A DNA stretch of 64,000 nt, taken from contig QCXZ01000086.1 of NCBI GenBank assembly GCA_025024175.1, forward strand, positions 16,396,245-16,460,244, read 5' to 3'. The notes beneath the pieces are model-generated. The model saw only the letters and a program-made list of their open reading frames with translations. It was not told the DNA's origin and did no database searches. Source of the DNA: Rhyzopertha dominica (Eukaryota; Arthropoda; Insecta; Coleoptera; Bostrichidae). Positions 55,868-64,000 of the stretch are shown piece after piece. Position 1 is the first letter of the stretch. Each line of letters begins with the position of its first letter. A program made the translations under genes and the position numbers.

Positions 55868-56083
55868 GTGGGGGATAAGGTTTTGATTAAAACCCATCCG
55901 GTATCTTCCGCTACCGACAAAGAAATTAAGAAATTCTTTTTGTTGTTTAAAGGGCCGTGTATTGTAACAGAGGTAATAAATCCGAATGCTTACCGAGTAA
56001 AAGCGGTTGCCACAGGTGAATGTTTGGGCGTACAAAACATTCGGAATCTAAAACCTTTTGTGGAACCAGTTGTTATCTGGTGA
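55868..56083 (+). pseudogene. gypsy integrase C-terminal domain
   Basis: GDKVLIKTHPVSSATDKEI then FKGPCIVTEVINPNAYRVKA and NIRNLKPFV. The G-D-x-V-L-x-K and G-P-x-x-I-x-x-x-x-x-x-x-x-Y-x-V motifs are the GPY/F module that ends Ty3/gypsy polyproteins. It stops at TGA 56081-56083, 113 bp before the 3' LTR, leaving no room for env. Confidence 0.85.
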
Positions 56084-56184
56084 AGCCAGATAATATCCTG
56101 TGTGTATTTCATAATATGTAATTAGTTTGTAGGTTGTTTCGTAGATTAGTGATTTAATCGAGAAGTGTTTCAATTCCCAATTAA

Positions 56185-56196
56185 ATCGGGGGGGTG
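56185..56196 (+). promoter_or_regulatory. polypurine tract
   Basis: TCGGGGGGGTG, a run of seven G's, directly precedes the 3' LTR start (TGTAACGCG). This is where plus-strand DNA synthesis would begin. Confidence 0.75.
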
Positions 56197-56842
56197 TGTA
56201 ACGCGCCGGATTTAAACGGTTCGGTGCCGTGTGTGAACGGGAGATGGCGTTAGGTGTGCGAACTGGAGATGTTGTTGGACTGGCAAGCGAGAGAGGGCGT
56301 GAGAGGCCGGGGAGAAACGCGAGGGTGACGCAAACAAGGGGGCGGCAGCTGAAAAAGATCAGCAAGCTGCACATGCAGCTTCCTGGCAAGAAGTTGCAGA
56401 AAAGTGAAGAGTACCTGTGTACCGAGTGGTCAAAAGTGATCAGAGCTGAGGGGAACTCATCCTCCGAAAAACATCGGAGGATTCAGCGTTTTGATTCCTC
56501 CGTCAAGGCCGGCGTCATCAACCATCCCCGCTCTCCTCGCGCACCGATACATGCACCTTTACGAACCACCAGGTAAATCCGTGGGACTGGCGAAAAGGGA
56601 CTATTTAACAAGGTCAGATAGACATTTATATTCAATGACTTTTGGCATCNGTNCGTTGTACTGCATCGCGTTTCGCGTATTCCATTGTGTTTCTTCTTTT
56701 TTTTTTTTGCATTCCATGTTGTAATAAAGTGTTAAGTTAAAAGGCTGCTTTAATTTTTTTTCTGACGCACCCAATTTTCAATGAACCCTATCATGCTCTA
56801 AAAACAATGCCGTTTATTTAACAAAGAATACGGCAGATTACA
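56197..56842 (+). repeat. 3' LTR of the gypsy element
   Basis: Same length (646 bp) and borders as the 5' LTR, starting TGTAACGCGCC and ending GATTACA. It has two undetermined bases, at 56650 and 56653. Near identity to the 5' copy implies recent insertion or recent gene conversion. Confidence 0.95.
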
Positions 56843-56855
56843 ACCTATATCTTAA

Positions 56856-59322
56856 CCCTTTGAAGCACAGTGGTTACTCAGTAAAACCACCTTTTTAAAT
56901 TTATTTTACTCCTATTCAGCATTCTGGTATCTCGCTGAAACCACATAAGGCATGCGTACTAAGATGCCTGTTTTAGAAATTGCCTAACTTATACTTTTTT
57001 CAACCTCGAAATTAAAGTTGTGTCGATGTTTGTATTGGGACTTGCTCCTGCTGTATCAGTGTCGTGATAGTGACTCATTTTATTATTATTATCGTTTATT
57101 CACAGTTAAATAAGGGTAAGTAAATTCTGTAAATTGTTGCTATAAATATTTTACTTGTTGTAACGACAGGCGCATGTTCAATTTTTGTTTACATTTTGAG
57201 GTAAATAGTAATATGCAGGTGGTTGTACAGTGATACCACTATGCAGTAAATGTTTTATTTTTTACAGACATGAGTAATGCCTTTCTTTGAGGAAGAGCAA
57301 GCTCGTCTTCAAAGACTTGTTGACGTTCTAGATGAAATACCATCCGACCCAGAGTCTATTGATGAAGAAGAAGATGACGTGGATGAAGATATTGAAGGCA
57401 CGTATGTAATTGGTACAGACAATGTATTACAGCGTGTAGATAACATTTTGCAACCAGAAGAACATGTTCCAGGTGAGTTTATATTGCTCTGATTTTTGTA
57501 TACTAAGCCAAATGATGATTACTGATTAGACATTAATGGCATTGAAGAAAATGATGACAACCAGTCTCAGAATGATGATCACGACGTTTCTGACGACGAT
57601 ACTCCCATTGCTGTTAGACTTTACAGGAAAGGAATTACTTGGTCTGATGATTATCCAAACATAGCAAGAAAAAATGAGTTTAGGGAACATACAGGTCCAA
57701 ACATAGAAGCAGAAGAACCTATTGATGTATTTCTGTCACTATTTACTGAGGAACTTATAGATACACTGGTTTATGAAACTAATCTTTATAACACGCAGAA
57801 TAATGGTGGCATAATTACTAATCCTACAAACAAGGAAGAAATAAAAAAGTTCTTAGGAGTTAATATCCTTATGGGAATAAAAAAATTACCCTCTTATCGG
57901 GATTACTGGTCGTCGTCATTGGAACTTAGAGATTCTTACATAGCATCTACTATGTCTGTGAACAGATTTGGTTGGCTTCTTTCAAACTTGCATATAAATG
58001 ACAATTCTAAAATGCCAACCAGAGACTCTCCAAATTACGATAAATTATACAAAGTCAGACCCCTGTTAGAAAAGTTAACAGAGACGTACAAAACCTGCTA
58101 CGCTCCAAGTGAATTTCAGGCAATAGATGAATCGATGATTCCGTTCAAGGGCAGAAGCTGTCTCAAACAATATATGCCCGATAAACCCACTAAGCGAGGT
58201 TATAAGGTGTGGGTACGTGCAGATAGTTATGGTTACGTTGTACAATTTCAAATTTACGAAGGAAAAAGAAAAGATATCGTAGAAAAAAAATCTTGGACTT
58301 CGAGTAGTCAAAGAATTGACAATAGACTTAGTTGGCAAAAATTACTCAGTATATTTCGATAATTTTTTCAGTTCAGTAGAACTACTTATTTATCTCCAAC
58401 AAAATAAAATCAATGCAGCTGCTACTACCAGACCAAATAGAAAGAATTTTCCAAAAGATTTTCCAACTGACAAAGAAATGATTCGTGGCAATTTTGCTTG
58501 GAGATCAACACGTACTGGTATAACGGCTACAAAATGGAAAGACAGAAAAGGAATACATTTTCTTTCAAACATGCACAGTCCATTGACAGAAACTTCAGTG
58601 AGGAGAAAAGAACACGACGGTTCAACGAAACAAATCGCTTGTCCAGCAGTTGTTCAGGACTACAACAAACACATGGGTTGTGTGGACAAAGCAGACATGT
58701 TAAAAACAATATATTGTATTGATAGAAAGTCGCGCAAATGGTGGCACCGTATATTTTTCCACATGTTGGACACGACGGTGGTAAATACATTTATCATCTA
58801 CTCACAACTTACGGAAGGAAAAAAGCTTACACTCAAGCAATTGCGCCTTGCTATTGCAATATCTCTTATCGGCATTCCACAGAGAGAAAAAGTTGGACGT
58901 AAATCATCAACCCCTGTTCACCATTTTAAAACTTACGTCTCACAAGAAGTAAGATACAACAAGTCGGAACATTTGCCTGTCAGAACAACATCTCGAAGAT
59001 GTGGACATTGTTCCACAGTAGCAGAAGTTCATAGGACAAAATGGGCTTGCTCCGTATGCAAAGTTGCCCTATGCCTCTCTGATAACAGGAACTGTTTTCT
59101 TGGATTTCATACAAAATAAATAATATTTAGATTTTTTGCTAATTAATTAATTTCCTTTTCGTTGCATAGTGGTTTTTACGGTAAACCACCCCTCAAAAAA
59201 ATTCAAAATTTTGAAAAAAAAATTTTTTTTGGCAAGCACTGTTTTTTGCTATCTAACAACTAAAGAAAAATGCTATTAAAAATGTTCATACCTCACTTTC
59301 TGGAAATGTGTGCGTTAAAGGG
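56856..59322 (+). mobile_element. piggyBac transposon, near-complete
   Basis: TTAA is on both sides (56852-56855 and 59323-59326). The ends read CCCTTTGAAGCACAG and, inverted, CCCTTTAACGCACAC. Subterminal AGTGGTT...AAACCACC motifs occur at both ends (about 56869-56893 and 59167-59191). It is 2467 bp long with one two-exon transposase gene. The gypsy 3' LTR ends only 9 bp before its left TTAA. Confidence 0.93.
57277..59119 (+). pseudogene. piggyBac transposase, two exons, single frameshift
   Basis: Exon 1 (57277-57472) is acidic (DSESIDEEEDD-like). A 57-bp intron has GTGAGT and TTAG borders in phase, and exon 2 runs from 57530 to TAA at 59117. Catalytic acids are in AIDESMIPFKGRS, VYFDNFFSS and GCVDKADML, the D-D-D triad of the family. 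The C-terminus has a Cys-rich finger (CGHCSTVAEVHRTKWACSVC, then CLSDNRNCF). The frame changes in the eight-A run at 58283-58290; dropping one A restores it. The enzyme would cut and paste DNA at TTAA. The start is uncertain because another ATG at 57270 opens only seven codons. Confidence 0.93.
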
Positions 59323-59326
59323 TTAA

Positions 59327-60106
59327 TAACAATAAAAATAACAAAATTGTCAACGAGTATCAATAAATAAAAGTTATCTGTAGATTCCAGTGAAACAAAG
59401 AATTCACAATCTACAGACGATAACTTCTTGTGTCTATTGATGCCAATCATGTTTTTGCTATTTTTTTTTGTGGAATTGTTGAAGTTTAACAAGTGCCTGG
59501 TCCAGTCTGAAGTATAAAATTATCTAAAGCCAACTCCGCAGTCATCAAGAGATTTGTCAATTGCCTAAATTAAATGACGACACAAAATTAAACATTCTAT
59601 TTTAAGCCACAGAAAGTCTGATAGTAATAAAAGAGTGATTCTAAAATAACCTATGGAGGAAAAAATTGTTTTTAAATTTGCCACTAACTTACATGGTATT
59701 GATAATGTAGTATTGTCTCGATTTAAAAGGTTTTCGTGGGAAATAATTATTCATTGGGGTGATTTAGTAGCTTATTTATACAATACTAAAAACTCGAAGA
59801 AATTACCAAAAAAACCCAATGATGAGACTGATCCCAAAGTGTTTTTAAAAAAGAGAAGTATATTAACACTTGCAAGAATTAATAACTGTAATCCCTGATG
59901 CCTAGCGACATAACCACTAAGTTGTACCTACTTCAATATATATAAAATATTGTTAAATGTTTAAGACCTTTGTAGATAGTTTATGTTTAGTTTTGATAGG
60001 TATCTACCAAGTTTTAGTTCCTAACATTTTTCTACTGACAAGTTTTGGTTTTAGTTGAATATTTGATTTCAAAGTGATAATTATTAATAAATACTGCATG
60101 TACTTA
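59327..60106. other. spacer with a small unidentified frame and an inverted repeat
   Basis: 59653-59898 (plus) is open for 81 codons, basic, with RFSWEIIIHWGDLVAYLYN. I do not recognise it. At about 59382-59429 GTTATCTGTAGATT is mirrored by AATCTACAGACGATAAC, a possible hairpin MITE core. Confidence 0.4.
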
Positions 60107-60120
60107 GGGTCAACCAACCA

Positions 60121-60735
60121 CTAAATGAACACAACCCAGTGAATGAACAAACATCCATAATTTGTTAAAAAATAAGGATAGTGTTATCGTAAATCGATCT
60201 TTTTCGGCTGTTTCCGTTAGCTACGCATGTGCAGAACACTCCTCATATTCTAAACCAGTTCTAACTGTCGTCAGTGGTCTTATAAATGTTGGTACAAAAC
60301 ACACCTGTTGCTAAAGCTCCAGTTGGCTGCCATTTTTGTTAAGGATCATATGCGGACTGCTTCAAGGTAATGTTGTTTTATAATCGCATGATTAAAGTAT
60401 AGTGTGAGTTTAGGTTTCTAAAGTTATCTGTATACCCTGAAATTGCTATTTCACGATAAATCCAAGTAAATATTGTTTGATGTAGATATAATTTGCAAGT
60501 GTTCATTGACTGGACTGAAAATAATCTCAAATCCAGTAAATGAACACGGTGTTCATTCACTGGTTTTCAACGCAAATAACAATAACAACCTAAATTCGTC
60601 TTTAAACCATGCGCATTTATGTATCAACCTTTGTTGTCGGTCAAAAACGCTATAAGTTTTCCAAAGCCAGTAATTGAACACCTTCTCGTAACTGTTCATT
60701 TACTGGGTTTTTAAAATGTTCAAACACTGGACACG
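60121..60735. repeat. 5' subterminal array of CCAGTGAATGAACA-like motifs
   Basis: Copies in both orientations at about 60139, 60500, 60532-60545 and 60550-60563 (these two make a palindrome), 60667, 60693 and 60711, in addition to the one in the terminal repeat. Probable transposase-binding sites. Confidence 0.75.
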
Positions 60736-60790
60736 TGATATCGGGGGTTGAATTTTGTGTTTTTTTTCAAACGCAACTAATTAATTCCAG

Positions 60791-63256
60791 ATGCAAAACA
60801 AATATACTCGCTTCAAATATTCCCAATCGGACTTAGAAAAGGCCCTTACGGAAATACACTCCGGCCATATCAGTTTAAACAAAGCGTCCATCGAATTTAA
60901 CATCCCTAAATCCACGCTGCATAACAAACTAACCAATAAAGTACCTTTGGAAAGAAAAATGGGACCTTCGCCTATTCTGGGCCAGGAAGATGAAAGACGC
61001 CTAAAAACCTGGATCATAGCAAAAGCCAAATTAGGCTTTGCTATGCATCCTGATGAGGTAAAAAACGCTGTCCAAAAAGTGCTGAAAGTATTACTAAAAC
61101 CCAATCCCTTTACTGACGACAGACCAGGCGATAAGTGGTTAAAACTGTTTCTGCAGAGACATCCTGAAATAACAAAAAGAAACACCGAAATTATATCCAG
61201 GAGTCGTGCTTCAGTTACTGAAGATGCAATTCGAAGTTGGTTTGTGGAATTAAAACAGTATCTCGAAAATGAAAATGCTTTTGATATTATGAGTGATCCG
61301 ATGCGAATTTTTAATGCTGACGAGACCGGTGTAAGGACCGGAATGAAATCAGGATTAGTATTAGGTCCGAGCAGCAAATTCAAAAACCTATACGAAATAG
61401 CATCGGGGAATGAAAAGGAATCCATAACGGTGCTTTGCAACTACAGTGCAGCCGGTAGAGCTGCTCCTCCAATGATACTATTCCCGTACCAAAGAATCCC
61501 CAAAGAACTGTCACAGTCTGTTCCAAAAGGCTGGGGGATAGGAAGATCTGATTCAGGTTGGATGACCTCGGCAACATTTTTTGAATATATAGCCAATATT
61601 TTTCATCCATGGTTACTGGAAAATCAGGTCAGTTTTCCTGTTATCTTGTTCATAGACGGGCATAGGTCTCATTACAACATGGAGCTTCATGAATTTTGTG
61701 TTAAAAAAGGGATAATCATTTATTGCATATATCCCAATGCAACACATATTCTACAGCCCTGCGACGTCAGCATTTTCAGACCACTAAAAGTGTAATGGAA
61801 GAAAGTGTGCGCAGCACATAAACAAAATTTTGGGACAATGATAACACGTCACAACTTCAGCACTCTTTTTAAAGAGGCGTTCGATAAAGCAAATCAGCCG
61901 ACGACAATAATAAATGGCTTTGCTGCATGTGGTTTATACCCTTACAATCCGGACGCGGTAGATTATACGAAATGCATATCCACTAGAAGGAACGAGCTAT
62001 TTGCACAAGGAAACAGTGACAACAAAGTAACAGACGAAGATTATAAAACCTGCTTGAAAGCAATGCATCACTTTTTAGGTGAGAAAAAAATCAGCGATTA
62101 TCGCAAGAGATTTGACAGTGACTATATAGAGGATGACATGTACCGTTTTTGGAAACACTGCATGCTTGAAACGAAAAAACACAATAATCATACTGAAAGC
62201 AGCCAAGATCCGCTTATGTGCCCAGAAGCCAACGTTGAAATAGAGTACGATACGATCACAGAATCATTTTTAAAAGATTTGCCCTTAGAAATAGATGGAG
62301 TTTTGTACTCGCCTATTTTGAATGAAAATAACATGGATTGGGATAACACGACAAACCTTACTTTTAAGAACGTATCCATAGAAACTGAAGCGACTGAAAC
62401 TGATAAGACTGAAACTGATAAGACTGAAACTGATAAGACTGAATACTATGTACAGGACTGTAAAGATATCTTGAACGAAATTCTTGAATTAGTGTGGAGT
62501 GCTGTGGGAAACAGATCTACTAATGTGTTGCAAATGAAAGATTCAATCCAATTCAATAATAAAAAAGAAATAAATATAATTTCCAATATTGTCATTTGCA
62601 AACCAACTATTGAGAACACTAAGGCAGATACCGTATGGAGTGAACATTTACATTGGCCAAAAGTAGAAGAGAAAGGCAAGAAAAGAAAATCTTGTGTACA
62701 AATGCCATACGCGGTTACCTCAGAAAAATGGGTACAATATTATAAAGAACAAGAAAAAAAGAAAGAAGAGGAATCTGAAAAAATAAGAAAAAGAAAGCTG
62801 ATGAAAGAGAATAAGAAACGTGATAAAGAAGCAGCTGCTGCTGTAAAATCTAAAAATAAACGTAAACGTGAAACAACAGAACAGAAATTTTTATCCCCAT
62901 CAGAAAAAGAAAGGAATGTTGAAAGTAGAAATTATAAAGCAGGAAAAGATAAGTGTACTGTGGTAAACGATGTAGAACCACAAGCCAATGAAAACAAAAA
63001 ACAAAGGAAACTATCTCTAGTAGAAGAGACATTTGTTGCAGCAAACAATCATACAATAAATCTCGATATCAGAGTGAATGATTACGTAATCGTTAAATAC
63101 GGCAAAAAAAAGTACCCTGGGTTAGTCAAAACTATTGATTCCGATGATTACGAAATTTCTGTTATGGAAACAACTGGGCGAAATAACTGGAAATGGCCAC
63201 GCAATCCTGACCAAATTTGGTATGAGAAAAAAACACATAGTAAAGAAGATTGCTGA
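60791..63256 (+). pseudogene. pogo-like transposase with long C-terminal extension, one internal stop
   Basis: 822 codons in one frame, interrupted only by TAA at 61793-61795. The N-terminus has a psq-type helix-turn-helix (SLNKASIEFNIPKSTLHNKL) and a CENP-B-like second DNA-binding half (LGFAMHPDEVKNAV, FLQRHPEI). The DDE_1 core has FNADETGV, ILFIDGHRSHY and THILQPCDVSIFRPLK, with 35 residues between the last two Asp. The extension after residue 400 contains four TETDK-type repeats (62391-62444), a Lys/Glu-rich basic stretch (62740-62890) and a terminal VNDYVIVKYGKKKYPGLVK... NWKWPRN module resembling a small Tudor/SH3-like barrel. ATG 60791 follows an acceptor-like TTCCAG, so an upstream exon is possible. 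Confidence 0.88.
62391..62444 (+). repeat. coding minisatellite (15-bp units)
   Basis: Three to four tandem ACTGAAACTGATAAG units encode T-E-T-D-K in the transposase extension. The reading frame is kept, as 15 is a multiple of three. Confidence 0.85.
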
Positions 63257-63389
63257 ACCAAGAAAACTAGAAAATGACTTATTCTCAGTTCAAATATAAA
63301 GCGTATAAATTAAGTTTGTTATTTTGATAAATGTTTTTATATTTACCTATGTAATCGATTTAATTAAATTTTTTAAAGCAATAAAAGTT

Positions 63390-63645
63390 GTGTTCATTCA
63401 GTGGACTGTAAATGTTCATTTACTGTGGGGATGTGTTCATTCACTGGGACTTCTGGAGTTTTTTCAAATTATAATTTGTTTTAATACACAGGCTAATTAT
63501 TAATTAAAGTGGTTAGATTAGGCGAATTGTTAAATAACTAAGGTAACTAAATACAAAGGTGCGTTTACTATTTAAAGATATCTTCAATTACTTACAGCTA
63601 ATCAAAGTCAGAACTTTCTTTATTTGTTCATTCACTGGTCGGTTG
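63390..63645. repeat. 3' subterminal array of CCAGTGAATGAACA-like motifs
   Basis: Copies at about 63391, 63413 and 63433 (TGTTCATTCAGTGG, TGTTCATTTACTGT, TGTTCATTCACTGG) and again in the terminal repeat at about 63625. They mirror the 5' array. Confidence 0.75.
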
Positions 63646-63651
63646 ACCCTA

Positions 63652-64000
63652 TTTCAAAACCATGTAATGGTTAAAGTGTTAAAAACGTAATGTACAGTTT
63701 TTTTTCTACCCCTAGAACATTTTTAAAAATCTGACTTACACTGTTTTGCATTTCGGCCAGAAATTTGTTTGTGTAAAACTTTTTTTTTGCTAATTCTAAA
63801 CTTTGTCAATTCATTAAATGTGCAGACTAAAGTCACTTGATGTATGTAGTTTTATTTATGAACTTGTGCCCGACCCAACGTGCCTGTTTTGATTAGTTTT
63901 TTATGCCAAATGGTTGAATTGCTTAGTTAACAAGGATTCAAATGCATGTGGTTCTATTTAAAAGAACATTTGATGACATCATGTCTTTGTCATAGTAACA
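63652..64000. other. right edge, no feature seen
   Basis: AT-rich flank of the pogo-like insertion. No open frame with a motif and no repeat shared with the rest of the window. Confidence 0.45.

Larger units (their letters stand above)
51117..56842 (+). mobile_element. Ty3/gypsy LTR retrotransposon, structurally complete
   Basis: 5726 bp with two 646-bp LTRs, a 4-bp duplication ACCT on both sides (51113-51116 and 56843-56846), a primer-binding site just after the 5' LTR, a G-run purine tract just before the 3' LTR, and remnants of gag, protease, reverse transcriptase, RNase H and integrase in Ty3/gypsy order. No env-like frame follows integrase. The ends are young but the coding region has many frameshifts and stops. 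Confidence 0.93.
60107..63649 (+). mobile_element. pogo-like (Tc1/mariner superfamily) transposon, complete ends
   Basis: TA on both sides (60105-60106 and 63650-63651). The ends are GGGTCAACCAACCACTAAAT and, inverted, GGGTCAACCGACCAGTGAAT. It is 3543 bp long with one long gene (60791-63256). About ten copies of CCAGTGAATGAACA-like motifs crowd the 5' and 3' untranslated parts. The gene has one stop codon. Ends and coding region are otherwise well kept, so it is young. Confidence 0.9.

Noticed and set aside
56084..56184. Envelope gene in the gypsy element
   Set aside because: Only about 100 bp separate the integrase stop from the purine tract.
56048..56389. Minus-strand frames in both LTRs that look conserved
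   Set aside because: They are conserved only because the LTRs are near-identical repeats. Frames on both strands occur there and show no protein motif.
1..64000. CRISPR array, operons, prophage or riboswitches
   Set aside because: No regularly spaced identical repeats with unique spacers, no compact co-directional genes and no bacterial-type signals. The window is eukaryotic.

Overview
The window is animal nuclear DNA, almost certainly from an insect or another arthropod. It looks strongly AT-rich, and it contains P-like, piggyBac, mariner, pogo-like and hAT DNA transposons, Jockey/CR1-like LINEs, Ty3/gypsy and copia pieces, and many Penelope-like elements (PLEs) with GIY-YIG endonuclease remnants. 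No operon, bacterial gene, CRISPR array or intact tRNA/rRNA gene is visible. Nearly all recognisable coding sequence is mobile-element protein in some state of decay. Scattered single N's and one 100-N run (11531-11630) mark it as a draft assembly.

Layout. 1-239: possible last exon of an unidentified host gene. 1.2-4.0 kb: a broken LINE on the minus strand, plus a second reverse transcriptase scrap. 4.2-12.3 kb: non-coding sequence with hairpin MITEs and two long palindromic DNA elements with TA target duplications (6851-8416 and 9124-10260), plus half of a third. 14.0-21.4 kb: a Penelope cluster in which PLE copies lie head to head with their 3' ends outward. A LINE is inserted in the first pair and a piggyBac-type element in the second. 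21.4-27.2 kb: mostly featureless, with copia and PLE scraps. 27.3-29.5 kb: a LINE with recognisable RT. 30.1-31.4 kb: a non-autonomous hAT element with a perfect 8-bp duplication. 31.8-33.2 kb: a decayed Tnp2-like transposase gene. 33.5-42.1 kb: a large P-type transposon whose four-exon THAP9-like transposase gene has a complete mariner in its first intron. 42.1-47.7 kb: LINE, PLE, copia and gypsy pieces, including an in-frame gypsy-LINE fusion. 47.8-48.5 kb: a broken gene-like fragment that I cannot name. 48.8-49.7 kb: a composite hAT carrying a tRNA-derived SINE-like unit and a LINE tail. 51.1-56.8 kb: a Ty3/gypsy element with two near-identical LTRs. 56.9-59.3 kb: a piggyBac transposon only 9 bp away. 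60.1-63.6 kb: a pogo-like transposon whose untranslated ends are packed with copies of one 14-bp motif.

The genes do not form a pathway; they are independent transposition machineries layered by nested insertion. Nesting gives relative ages: the mariner is younger than the P-like element, the piggyBac-type element is younger than the PLE pair around it, and the LINE tail is younger than its hAT host. The youngest-looking units (mariner, gypsy, piggyBac, pogo) have well-preserved ends and long coding regions. They are broken by one or a few small lesions, two of which sit in A-runs, so assembly error is a live alternative to real inactivation. No wholly new system is proven. The most distinctive signals are the recurrent outward-facing PLE inverted pairs with hammerhead-like motifs, the pogo motif array with its C-terminally extended transposase, and the P-element carrying a mariner.
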